In this document: in pieces, positions 56,970-64,000 of the stretch
Layout: the number at the start of each line of letters is the position of its first letter
Numbering within the stretch: the first letter of the stretch is position 1
Assembly (NCBI RefSeq): GCF_013377855.1
Contig: NZ_JABXYJ010000005.1
Coordinates: forward strand, 241,811-305,810
From: Cognatundibacterium oligocarboniphilum
Lineage (GTDB): Bacteria > Pseudomonadota > Gammaproteobacteria > Burkholderiales > Burkholderiaceae_D
DNA: 64,000 nt
Direction of reading: 5' to 3'
Notes under the pieces: generated by a model
The model's database searches: none
What the model saw: the letters and a program-made list of their open reading frames with translations, nothing else
What the model was told of the DNA's origin: nothing
Translations under genes and position numbers: made by a program

Positions 56970-57968
56970 ATGTTCGCTTTTTTAAAGAAAATATTTATTA
57001 CCAATGTTTCCTCTGAATCAGTAAAAGAAACACAACTCTATTCAGACAATGAATGGGAGTTTCTTGTGCTCAATGAGTTTTACAGCGCAAAGTCCTACGA
57101 AAAAGTTTTAAAATCGTTGCCGTCAGAAATACGATTCGTCGCAGATCAGCTTATAGGTAACAAAGAGTTAGTTAAACCTCCAATTGAAGTTCAAATAGAT
57201 ATCTCATTTCGAGTTCCCGATTTAAAAAAAATACTAAAAAACAATGAGATTCCAATATCTGGGAATAAAGATATCTTAATTCAACGGCTCGTTTCGAATA
57301 ATGCCGCATTGCAATGCTTGGGTTCATTGGACATATACCAATGTTCGGATAATGCAAAACATAGTATTGATCGCTGGAAAAATGAGCGTGCACTAATTGA
57401 GGAAAATTATTTCGAGAAAGTTCTCTCTTTAGTGAAAGTAAGAAAAATAGAGGAAGCCGTTGACTTAACAGCTGAGTTCAAAAAACGCTATCCAAAAATA
57501 TCAGATTTAAAAGCAAGCGTTAGTCCGCTAGGGATTAATATTTCCAAGGAGAAACAATGTAATTTGATTACACTTATACTCTCTTCTAATCCTAAAATTT
57601 TAAGTGGTTACAGCGAAATTGATCTAGAGCAACTAAGAGTTTCCACAGTTATATGGCAACTTGGCTGGACTGGGCAATGGATTGACAAGGCGATGGAAGG
57701 TTTTAGTTCGATTTGTCGTTTTAGCTCCGAACGTTCAAGAATGCTTTTGTTTATTCATGCGAGACATACCGAAACAATATCCGTATTCAGTAACATTAAA
57801 GGAGGTATGCGGTTTAGGCTGTCTTCGAAGAACGGATGTGAAAACTGTGCCGCCTTGGACGGTAAATGTGTAGATTTAAGCGAAATGCCAGAAATCCCCA
57901 ATCCTGACTGTTGTAGCGATGGTTGTGCAATTCTGCCGACACCACTTATCTATGATGGCGAAACCTAA
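56970..57968 (+). CDS. SAP-domain protein with C-terminal cysteine cluster
   Basis: A 332-residue protein, strongly A+T-rich. VPDLKKILKNNEIPISGNKD then ILIQRLV (about residues 82-108) fits a SAP fold, which in other proteins binds DNA. The middle (about 110-280) is helical and unrecognised. The C-terminus has CENCAALDGKCVDLSEMPEI then PNPDCCSDGCAILPTP. This resembles the cysteine-rich LDG...P...C.C end of Mu gpF/SPP1 gp7-like phage head proteins. Whether it is a phage remnant, a nuclease accessory or a defence gene is unknown. Confidence 0.65.
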   Translation: MFAFLKKIFITNVSSESVKETQLYSDNEWEFLVLNEFYSAKSYEKVLKSLPSEIRFVADQLIGNKELVKPPIEVQIDISFRVPDLKKILKNNEIPISGNKDILIQRLVSNNAALQCLGSLDIYQCSDNAKHSIDRWKNERALIEENYFEKVLSLVKVRKIEEAVDLTAEFKKRYPKISDLKASVSPLGINISKEKQCNLITLILSSNPKILSGYSEIDLEQLRVSTVIWQLGWTGQWIDKAMEGFSSICRFSSERSRMLLFIHARHTETISVFSNIKGGMRFRLSSKNGCENCAALDGKCVDLSEMPEIPNPDCCSDGCAILPTPLIYDGET

Positions 57969-58412
57969 TAACTTTGCTCTGGATTGGTTTTGGTTTGCTT
58001 AGCTTGTGGTCACTTTGATGGTACTACAGTGTGTGCCGTATTAATTCACATAAGCCAGCTAGGCGTAATTCAGAGCCAAATAACGGCATTGGATATGAGC
58101 ATCGTAAATACTGCCACTACATTCAGACTTCATGAGTAGGTCACGAGCAAAGTCATGAGGGTAGAAGCAAAAAGCATTATTTATTTTTCAACATGTTTTT
58201 AAAATAATAATAGAAGTGAAAAGTAAAACTATCGCATATATAAATTCGATAGTTAAATATCATAATCGTTGTACTTCATTAAAAATTAAGAGACAACCCT
58301 TTTATAAAATGCACTTGCGAACGATAAGCAAGAAAAAACACAAAGGGGCATTTTTAGGGGCATTTTAGGTTTTTAAAATTCGTAGATCGTTTATTGGCAA
58401 TGTTCTCAAGAG
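57969..58412. other. Right end of the element, A+T-rich noncoding
   Basis: No gene recognised. It contains GGGGCA repeats near 58346-58364 that echo those before the integrase, and otherwise low-complexity A+T-rich sequence. Confidence 0.5.
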
Positions 58413-58415
58413 ATG

Positions 58416-58433
58416 ATTCGACTTCCCCCCATC
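58416..58433. other. Candidate right attachment site (attR)
   Basis: ATTCGACTTCCCCCCATC resembles tRNA-Ser(CGA) 52641-52658 (12 of the first 15 bases match). It precedes an intrinsic terminator that would have served the tRNA before insertion. Confidence 0.4.
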
Positions 58434-58454
58434 GCGGGTTTCTGCAGATTCAGA

Positions 58455-58478
58455 AAGATCGCTACGGCGGTCTTTTTT
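58455..58478 (+). terminator. Intrinsic terminator, possibly the displaced tRNA-Ser terminator
   Basis: AAGATCGC / GCGGTCTT stem (one G-T pair) with loop TACG and a T-run. It follows the candidate attR with no gene just before it. Confidence 0.75.
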
Positions 58479-58638
58479 GTTTTGGTGGCGGTAGAATTTT
58501 GGCATCCGTCATTTTATTTTCAAAATAGCCTTTGTAAGTGTTGTTGCGCTCAGGTAACTATATCGCTTGGTGCTGTGCTGATCTTTATGACCCGAGGATT
58601 GCACCTATCTGTGGGCTTGTTCCGATTTCGAGAAAATC

Positions 58639-60090
58639 ATGAATATGAAAAAATTAATAAGTATAAAGAAAATAAAAAATAGTCTTGTTTTGCTGGGTTG
58701 GCTGACTTCCTGTGCGTATGCTGCACAACCGGCAACGGTCAGGTTGGATTATCAGCATTCAGGTGACGCGAAAGCAGAGCATTACGCGATTGAGCGGGTG
58801 GTGATTGAGCCATTGCCTTGGCCGGGAAATTTATCACGCAATATGGATGACACCAATCGTGGGGTGAACCGATTCGAGGTGCTGGATGCGAAATCTGGTG
58901 AGCTGTTGTATTCGCGCGGTTTTTCAACAGTTTTCGGAGAGTGGAGCAGTACGGATGAAGCAACGAAGCTGAGTCGTAGTTTTCAGGAATCTTTGCGCTT
59001 TCCCAAACCAGACCGTCCTGTGCATATCAATGTTCAGAAACGGGATGAGCACAATCAGTTCAGAACGATCTGGAGTATCGATGTGGATACGGATGGACAG
59101 GATGTGATTCGCAAGCAGATGCCGTCAGGATTAAAGCCGGTCGCAATTCACGTCAGCGGACCATCTCCTGATAAAGTGGATTTGCTGATCGTTGGGGACG
59201 GGTATACCGCAAAAGAGATGCCAAAATTTATTGCAGATGCCAGACGTTTGTCAAAATACCTGTTTGCTGTGTCGCCGTTTCATGAAAGGCAAAAAGATTT
59301 CAACGTTTGGGCGATCGCCGCGCCGACGGCCGAATCTGGCGTATCGCGGCCATCGACCGGGCAATATCACGCCTCGGTATTAGGTACCCGTTATGATATC
59401 TTCGGCAGTGAGCGCTATGTGCTGGCGACCGATAACCGTGCATTGCGCGAGATTGCGCAAAACGCACCTTACGAATTTATTGAAATTCTGGTCAATAATC
59501 CGACTTATGGCGGTGGCGGTATCTTTGGACAATTCAGCACTGCAGCAGCGGGTAATGAATGGGCGGACTATCTGTTTGTACATGAATTCGGTCATCATTT
59601 TGCCGGTCTGGCAGATGAGTACTACACTTCACCTGTAGCATATCAGCCAAACGCGGCGAGGCCTGAACCATGGGAGCCGAATGCGACGGCATTGGCAGAT
59701 CCGGCGAATGTAAAATGGAAGGGCAAAGTCAAATCCGGAACACCGATCCCGACACCATGGCCAAAGCAGGAGTACGAAGTCCGTTCACGTGAGTATCAGA
59801 AAATCAGGGCAAAGCTGCGGGCTGAAAACCGGCCTGAACCAGAGATGAGCGCTTTGTTCAAAGAAGACCTGAAATATACAAATGAACTGTTTTCAAAGGC
59901 ACCACATCAGCATGAAATCGGTGCGTTTGAAGGTGCGAATTACGAAGCAACAGGTTACTACCGCCCGGCGCAACAATGCATCATGTTTGATCGCAGCGAC
60001 AAATTCTGTGACGTTTGCAGTGATGCAATCAGTACCATCATTGATTTGTACAGCAGACCGGCTCATTCCGTGTCTGAAAAAACGCAATGA
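58639..60090 (+). CDS. M64-family (IgA peptidase-like) zinc metallopeptidase
   Basis: Exported metallopeptidase of 483 residues. The N-terminus is basic and then hydrophobic with SCAYA, a likely signal peptide (cleavage near residue 30). The HEFGHHFAGLADEYY motif (HExxH with downstream Glu) defines the zinc site. An N-terminal beta domain (about 35-170) and the peptidase domain (about 180-470) follow the M64 layout. C-terminal cysteines (CIMFDRSDKFCDVC) are family-typical. Base composition returns to chromosomal values. Substrate unknown. Confidence 0.88.
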   Translation: MNMKKLISIKKIKNSLVLLGWLTSCAYAAQPATVRLDYQHSGDAKAEHYAIERVVIEPLPWPGNLSRNMDDTNRGVNRFEVLDAKSGELLYSRGFSTVFGEWSSTDEATKLSRSFQESLRFPKPDRPVHINVQKRDEHNQFRTIWSIDVDTDGQDVIRKQMPSGLKPVAIHVSGPSPDKVDLLIVGDGYTAKEMPKFIADARRLSKYLFAVSPFHERQKDFNVWAIAAPTAESGVSRPSTGQYHASVLGTRYDIFGSERYVLATDNRALREIAQNAPYEFIEILVNNPTYGGGGIFGQFSTAAAGNEWADYLFVHEFGHHFAGLADEYYTSPVAYQPNAARPEPWEPNATALADPANVKWKGKVKSGTPIPTPWPKQEYEVRSREYQKIRAKLRAENRPEPEMSALFKEDLKYTNELFSKAPHQHEIGAFEGANYEATGYYRPAQQCIMFDRSDKFCDVCSDAISTIIDLYSRPAHSVSEKTQ

Positions 60091-60368
60091 GGTGACCCTT
60101 GATGTACGGAGGCGGTACATGCATGATGACCCCAGCGGCAGGCTGGCGGCTTGGATGCGTTGTGCTGAAGCTGTCCGATGATATTTATTTGTACTTTTGA
60201 CGGATTGTTATCTGAAATTTGAAAAAAATTTATAAAATATACTAGTTTCTTTGACTAAATTATTTTCATATTTTCCTGAAAACTGTGAAAATAGCGGTTT
60301 ACACAGGTCGCCGGGTTAACTGATTGGGTGTAACCGGCGGTGGGGATTTAAAAACACAGATAAAAATC

Positions 60369-61493
60369 ATGTCCATAAAAATCAGCCAATATTTTGATGC
60401 AGGTGCAATTGAAGTTATCAAGGCGGAACAGGCCGGAGAAATTGAACTGAATTTACGTAAAGATTCTCACGCAGATATCTGGCAGTGGTTTCATTTCCGG
60501 TTGCAGGGCGCGCGTGGTCAGCAGGCGGTTATGCGTATTTTGAATGCAGGCCAGTCAACGTATGCAAAAGGATGGGAAAATTACAAAGCGGTTGCCAGCT
60601 ACGACCGGGAGAACTGGTTCCGGGTAGAGACAGAATTTGATGGCCAGGTCATGACTATCCGTCATACCCCGGAATGCGACAGCGTGTATTACGCTTATTT
60701 TGAGCCGTATAGCTGGGAACGTCATCTGGCATTACTTGGTAGCGTTGAACAGTCGCCGCTGGCGCGGGTGGAAGATCTGGGAAACACCATAGATGGACGT
60801 GATCTGAACCTGGTCGTGGTCGGTGACCCGGCGGCGGCGAAAAAGGTCTGGATTATCGCCCGTCAGCACCCTGGTGAAACCATGGCGGAATGGCTGGTAG
60901 AAGGCACGCTGAATGCCTTGCTCGATCCGGCAAATCCGATTGCGCGGAAAATACTGGATCAGGCTGTTTTGTATATTGTGCCGAATATGAATCCGGATGG
61001 TGCTGCGCGCGGTAATCTGCGCACCAATGCCGCTGGCGCTAATCTGAATCGCGAATGGATGACGCCGTCGCTGGAAACCAGTCCAGAAGTCTTCCATGTC
61101 CGGAATAAAATTCATGAAACCGGCTGTGATTTATTTCTCGATATTCATGGTGATGAGGCGCTTCCTTATGTGTTCGTTGCAGGTAGTGAGATGATTGATG
61201 GTTTCACGGAACAACAGGTCAGGGAGCAGCAGGTTTTTGTGGACAGCTTTTGTCTGGCCAGTCCGGATTTTCAGACCCAATACGGCTATGAAGCATCCAA
61301 ATATAATGCGGATGTGCTGAAGCTGGCATCCAAATACATTGGGCATACGTTCAAATGTGTTTCGCTTACCCTGGAATTGCCGTTTAAAGACAACGACAAT
61401 CTGCCGGATGTCCTAGTTGGCTGGGATGGTGCACGCAGCATGCGGCTGGGAGAGGCGATGTTGCAGCCTATCCTCGCTTCGCTCAATTACTGA
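60369..61493 (+). CDS. M14-family zinc carboxypeptidase (cytosolic, AGBL-like)
   Basis: A 374-residue enzyme without signal peptide. An N-terminal beta-sandwich (about residues 1-120) precedes the carboxypeptidase domain. RQHPGETMAEWLVEG gives H-x-x-E, LDIHGDEALPYVF the third zinc ligand, NMNPDGAARGNLRTNAAGAN the substrate Arg/Asn region, and SLTLELPFKD the catalytic Glu. It probably removes C-terminal residues, such as Glu, from peptides or proteins. ATG 60369 is chosen over an upstream start at 60324. A strong terminator follows. Confidence 0.9.
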   Translation: MSIKISQYFDAGAIEVIKAEQAGEIELNLRKDSHADIWQWFHFRLQGARGQQAVMRILNAGQSTYAKGWENYKAVASYDRENWFRVETEFDGQVMTIRHTPECDSVYYAYFEPYSWERHLALLGSVEQSPLARVEDLGNTIDGRDLNLVVVGDPAAAKKVWIIARQHPGETMAEWLVEGTLNALLDPANPIARKILDQAVLYIVPNMNPDGAARGNLRTNAAGANLNREWMTPSLETSPEVFHVRNKIHETGCDLFLDIHGDEALPYVFVAGSEMIDGFTEQQVREQQVFVDSFCLASPDFQTQYGYEASKYNADVLKLASKYIGHTFKCVSLTLELPFKDNDNLPDVLVGWDGARSMRLGEAMLQPILASLNY

Positions 61494-61511
61494 TCATCAG
61501 ATAAGATTGGG

Positions 61512-61538
61512 AAAAAGGACACTGCGGTGTCCTTTTTT
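61512..61538 (+). terminator. Intrinsic terminator after M14 peptidase
   Basis: AAAAAGGACAC / GTGTCCTTTTT stem with loop TGCG and a T-run, 19 bases after the stop. Confidence 0.93.
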
Positions 61539-61642
61539 ATTTGAATCAGGGTGTGACTGTGCGGAGAAACGCGATAAAACGGGCACAATACCATTTTTCA
61601 AATTCAGATTCGGTATTCTGGAATCATGCATAAGGACAGACA

Positions 61643-62107
61643 ATGGGTGTAGAGATTGAGCGTAAATTTTTAGTACAGGGAGAACAGTGGAAACTCGGGG
61701 CAACCCGCTCTTTGCTATGCCAGGGCTATATCAGTGCAGAACCCGGCCGTATCGTACGTGTCAGAATTGACGGGGATGCAGCAATGCTGACCATCAAGGG
61801 AATGACAACGGGTATACGCCGCGCAGAATGGGAGTATCCGATTCCCGTTACCGATGCCCGTTCGTTGCTGGATGAATTATGTCAGAAACCACTGATCGAA
61901 AAATACCGCTACCGCTTGCCAATTGATGGTCTGATTTGGGAAATTGATGAATTTTTGGGGGATAACGCCGGACTGGTGGTGGCAGAGGTGGAGCTGGAAA
62001 GCGAATCACAATTATTCGACCGGCCGGTGTGGCTTGGCGCAGAGGTCAGTCATGATCATCGTTACGCGAATGCCAGTCTGTTAAAACACCCGTTTTCTCA
62101 GTGGTAA
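61643..62107 (+). CDS. CYTH-domain protein (triphosphatase-like)
   Basis: A 154-residue protein of the CYTH/YgiF-like superfamily. EIERKFLV supplies the ExExK motif, and VRVRIDGDAAMLTIKGM, KYRYRLPIDG, WEIDEF and VAEVELESE give the tunnel charged residues. These enzymes hydrolyse inorganic or organic triphosphates. Substrate not assignable. Start ATG 61643, upstream of GTAGAGATTGAG. Confidence 0.88.
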   Translation: MGVEIERKFLVQGEQWKLGATRSLLCQGYISAEPGRIVRVRIDGDAAMLTIKGMTTGIRRAEWEYPIPVTDARSLLDELCQKPLIEKYRYRLPIDGLIWEIDEFLGDNAGLVVAEVELESESQLFDRPVWLGAEVSHDHRYANASLLKHPFSQW

Positions 62108-62191
62108 GGGATTTGCAGGAATAAGCGGGGCATGGCTGGTTTGAACCTGTTTCCCGCTGAACCTGTTCGGCGATTTCCAGTAAAGCTGAGC

Positions 62192-62644
62192 TCAATAGCT
62201 GCGTGAAATCGACTCGGCGATGCACACGGGTTTTTCGGAACCCTCTCTTTCAATCGTGACTTCCCAGATCATCTGGGCGCCATCCTTGATATCCTCAACC
62301 TGTAGCAGCTTGATATGTCCACGCACGCGGCTTCCGGCAGGAACCGGCGCCGGAAACCTGACTTTGTTCAAGCCATAGTTAACTCCCATTTTGACATAGG
62401 TCAGCCGTATTGCATTCCCCATCAGCATCGGTAGCAGGGATAAGGTGAGAAATCCGTGCGCAATCGTTCCTCCGAAAGGCGATTCTTTTTTCGCGCGTTC
62501 TATGTCGAGATGAATCCACTGATGATCGCCGGTCGCTTCCGCGAACTGATTGATGCGTTCCTGTTCGATGCTGATCCATGCCGATGTGGCGAGTTGCTGC
62601 CCGATCAGGCTTTTAAGTTCTTCCAGACTGTGAATTTCGCGCAT
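62192..62644 (-). CDS. MaoC-family hydratase (R-specific enoyl-CoA hydratase-like)
   Basis: Hot-dog fold protein of 150 residues. SAWISIEQERINQFAEATGD then HQWIHLDIERA contains the catalytic Asp/His, and FGGTIAHGFLTLSLLP is the MaoC motif. It probably hydrates or dehydrates 3-hydroxyacyl-CoA. Start ATG 62644 with AAGGA upstream; the frame is open to 62680 but that overlaps its neighbour. It starts 1 base after the neighbour's stop. Confidence 0.9.
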   Translation of the reverse strand: MREIHSLEELKSLIGQQLATSAWISIEQERINQFAEATGDHQWIHLDIERAKKESPFGGTIAHGFLTLSLLPMLMGNAIRLTYVKMGVNYGLNKVRFPAPVPAGSRVRGHIKLLQVEDIKDGAQMIWEVTIEREGSEKPVCIAESISRSY

Positions 62645-62645
62645 T

Positions 62646-63122
62646 TTAATTCCTTTCAACAGACGTCGGGCGACGGCCAAACATACCCATACCTTTGATG
62701 GTACAGACTGTTTTGCCGTCCTGATTCACCGCTTTCCAGACCGTATGTACGACGCCGCGATCCGGTTTGGAGGTAGATGGAGTGCTGGCAACTGTTTCTG
62801 CTGTCACTGTCAGTGTGTCGCCCGGACGTACAGGCAGAATCCAGCGGACCTCATCCACGCCCGGTGAACCCATGCTGGAAGAATCGGCAATAAATCCATC
62901 GACCACCATGCGCATGATCATGCTGCAGGTATGCCAGCCGCTGGCAATTACTCCGCCAAAAATAGAATTTTTGGCCGCTTCTTTATCGACATGAAACGAT
63001 TGTGGGTCGAACTTTTCAGCAAATTCAATAATTTCATCCTCGCTGACGATACGCTGCCCCAATTGGATAATATTTCCGGGGACGAAATCTTCGAAATACC
63101 AGTTTAAAGCTTTATCTGCCAT
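62646..63122 (-). CDS. MaoC-family dehydratase, second copy
   Basis: A 158-residue hot-dog protein paired with the gene just downstream. FAEKFDPQSFHVDKEAAKNS contains the Asp/His hydratase residues, and FGGVIASGWHTCSMIMRMVV the family motif. It lacks the very HGFL pattern of its partner. Such pairs may form a heterodimer. It lies downstream of the acyl-CoA dehydrogenase, suggesting a fatty-acid or related acyl-CoA pathway. Confidence 0.9.
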   Translation of the reverse strand: MADKALNWYFEDFVPGNIIQLGQRIVSEDEIIEFAEKFDPQSFHVDKEAAKNSIFGGVIASGWHTCSMIMRMVVDGFIADSSSMGSPGVDEVRWILPVRPGDTLTVTAETVASTPSTSKPDRGVVHTVWKAVNQDGKTVCTIKGMGMFGRRPTSVERN

Positions 63123-63226
63123 AGTAACTTCCTTCTTTATCAGGCAATGTTATCGGATGGCATGAATTGTGATGAGCATCCGTCAAACATTGGTAAGGCG
63201 AATGAATGGAATGCGGTTGATGTGCC

Positions 63227-63258
63227 AAAAAAAATCCCGAACAGCGCCGGGATTTTTT
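63227..63258 (-). terminator. Terminator after acyl-CoA dehydrogenase
   Basis: AAAATCCCG / CGGGATTTT stem flanked by A-run and T-run, thus functional on either strand. It ends the dehydrogenase gene and separates it from the MaoC pair. Confidence 0.88.
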
Positions 63259-63264
63259 TATACG

Positions 63265-64000
63265 TCAGGCCGCGTTCTTAAAGCCCGGTTGTGCCACAAA
63301 ACGTGCCAGATGATGATCTGTATCACCCAGTGACAATTCAATCATGGTCAGACGCTTGAACATGTGGGCGACAGGCAGTTCATTGGTGACGCCCATGCCG
63401 CCATGTAGTTGTACGGCTTGCTGACCGATATAACGTGCCGCCTGGCCGACGCGGGCTTTTGCCGCAGACAAGGTGCGGCGACGCTCTTCCGTGCTGTCGG
63501 ATGAGACTTTTACCGCTGCCAGTGTCGCCATGGAGCGGGCTTGTTCCATTTCCATGAACATATCCGCCATCCGATGTTGTAGCACTTGGAATTTGCCAAT
63601 TGGAACACCGAATTGCTGGCGTGTTTTCAGGTATTCCAGCGTGGCAGCGATGGTAGTTTCCATGATGCCGATCCCTTCCGAGCACAGCAGCGAAACGCCG
63701 TAATCTGAGACGGCATCGAGCAGTTCCCAGCCGCCGTCTTCACGCCCAAGCATTGCCATGGCAGGGATATTCACCTGCTCAAAGACGATATCTGCTGCAC
63801 GTTGTCCATCAATCGTACGGTAATCATGGCGTGTGATGCCAGCTGCATCCGCATCTACCAGGAACAGCAATATGCCGGATTTATCCCGTTGCTGGCCGCT
63901 GCAGCGTGCTGAAACGATCAGCTTGTCAGCCTGCGCACCATGCAACACAATGGTTTTTTTACCGTTCAAACGGTAACCATCCGTAGTTTTTTCTGCTGTC
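63265..64000 (-). CDS. Acyl-CoA dehydrogenase (partial, N-terminus outside window)
   Basis: C-terminal part of an acyl-CoA dehydrogenase. The frame is open through the window edge, with GYRLNGKKTIVLHGAQADKL at the upstream end (a TTG at 63969 is internal). Family signs are EYLKTRQQFGVPIGKFQVLQ, HRMADMFMEMEQARSMATLA and QQAVQLHGGMGVTNELPVAH, the last near the FAD/CoA site. The complete protein should be about 380 residues. Substrate range cannot be told. Confidence 0.93.
   Translation of the reverse strand, partial: TAEKTTDGYRLNGKKTIVLHGAQADKLIVSARCSGQQRDKSGILLFLVDADAAGITRHDYRTIDGQRAADIVFEQVNIPAMAMLGREDGGWELLDAVSDYGVSLLCSEGIGIMETTIAATLEYLKTRQQFGVPIGKFQVLQHRMADMFMEMEQARSMATLAAVKVSSDSTEERRRTLSAAKARVGQAARYIGQQAVQLHGGMGVTNELPVAHMFKRLTMIELSLGDTDHHLARFVAQPGFKNAA

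Larger units (their letters stand above)
52665..58433. mobile_element. Integrative element at tRNA-Ser(CGA)
   Basis: An A+T-rich insertion beginning right after the tRNA with a P4-type tyrosine integrase reading away from it. It carries an AlpA-like regulator, a winged-helix-like protein and unknown genes. The right boundary is placed at an imperfect copy of the tRNA T-arm/acceptor sequence (58416-58433, 12 of the first 15 bases matching 52641-52655). GGGGCA-rich repeats lie near both ends. No conjugation, phage structural module or known cargo was recognised. The left edge is firm; the right edge is tentative. Confidence 0.7.

Noticed and set aside
54152-57968. A known defence system (restriction-modification, toxin-antitoxin, CBASS, retron) in the island
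   Set aside because: None of the signature motifs (methyltransferase, helicase, nuclease, reverse transcriptase, cyclase) is visible in these proteins.
58413-58682. An 89-codon open frame (MIRLPPIAGF...) before the M64 peptidase
   Set aside because: It crosses the candidate attR and an intrinsic terminator, overlaps the start of the M64 gene and resembles no protein.

Overview
This 64 kb window looks like chromosomal DNA of a flagellated betaproteobacterium, most likely Burkholderiales/Oxalobacteraceae. I infer this from the gmk-rpoZ-spoT order, the yicC-kinase-PP2C-rph-rdgB-hemW order, the DUF3422 protein, and the protein sequences. Base composition is moderate (near 50% G+C by eye) except in a clearly A+T-rich island near 52.7-58.4 kb. 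The genus cannot be fixed from sequence alone.

Layout. (1) 0.1-5.8 kb, housekeeping: rnr-rlmB, cysE and a convergent nnr. (2) 5.8-24.6 kb, a large flagellar block: fliFGHIJK and fliLMNOPQR on the minus strand, fliE divergent on the plus strand, then ycgR, an FlhB C-terminal homologue, a second FliK-like protein, fliT, fliS, fliD, flaG and the flagellin gene. The flagellin gene has a good sigma-28 promoter. (3) 24.9-34.5 kb, a plus-strand sugar locus next to the flagellin gene. It opens with a TPR plus GT41 (SPINDLY/OGT-like) glycosyltransferase. CDP-glucose synthesis and 4,6-dehydration follow, then a 3,5-epimerase, a C-methyltransferase, an acetyltransferase, a ketoreductase, two O-methyltransferase-like enzymes and a PhyH dioxygenase. 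I read this as a pathway for an unusual, probably C-branched and methylated, sugar placed on flagellin. (4) 34.5-36.9 kb, a diguanylate cyclase and a LuxR-type response regulator. (5) 37.1-48.3 kb, housekeeping: greB, DUF3422, spoT-rpoZ-gmk, yicC, a Ser/Thr kinase with a PP2C phosphatase, rph, rdgB, hemW. (6) 48.4-52.7 kb, tRNA-Ser(TGA), a decayed IS3 fragment, serS, an EAL-CBS-GGDEF protein and tRNA-Ser(CGA). (7) 52.7-about 58.4 kb, an integrative element at tRNA-Ser(CGA): a P4-type integrase, an AlpA-like regulator, a winged-helix-like protein, several unknown genes, and a SAP-domain protein with a phage-head-like cysteine tail. (8) 58.6-64 kb, M64 and M14 peptidases, a CYTH protein, two MaoC proteins and an acyl-CoA dehydrogenase cut by the window end.

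How the parts fit: the flagellar block encodes basal body, export gate, switch, hook-length control, cap, chaperones and filament. The TPR-glycosyltransferase and sugar genes probably decorate the Ser/Thr-rich flagellin. YcgR, two c-di-GMP enzymes and a response regulator suggest control of motility.

The least explained parts are the composition of the flagellin sugar, the function of the island genes (54.1-58.0 kb), and a family of GGGAGTATA-centred intergenic palindromes. I saw no CRISPR array and no complete insertion sequence.
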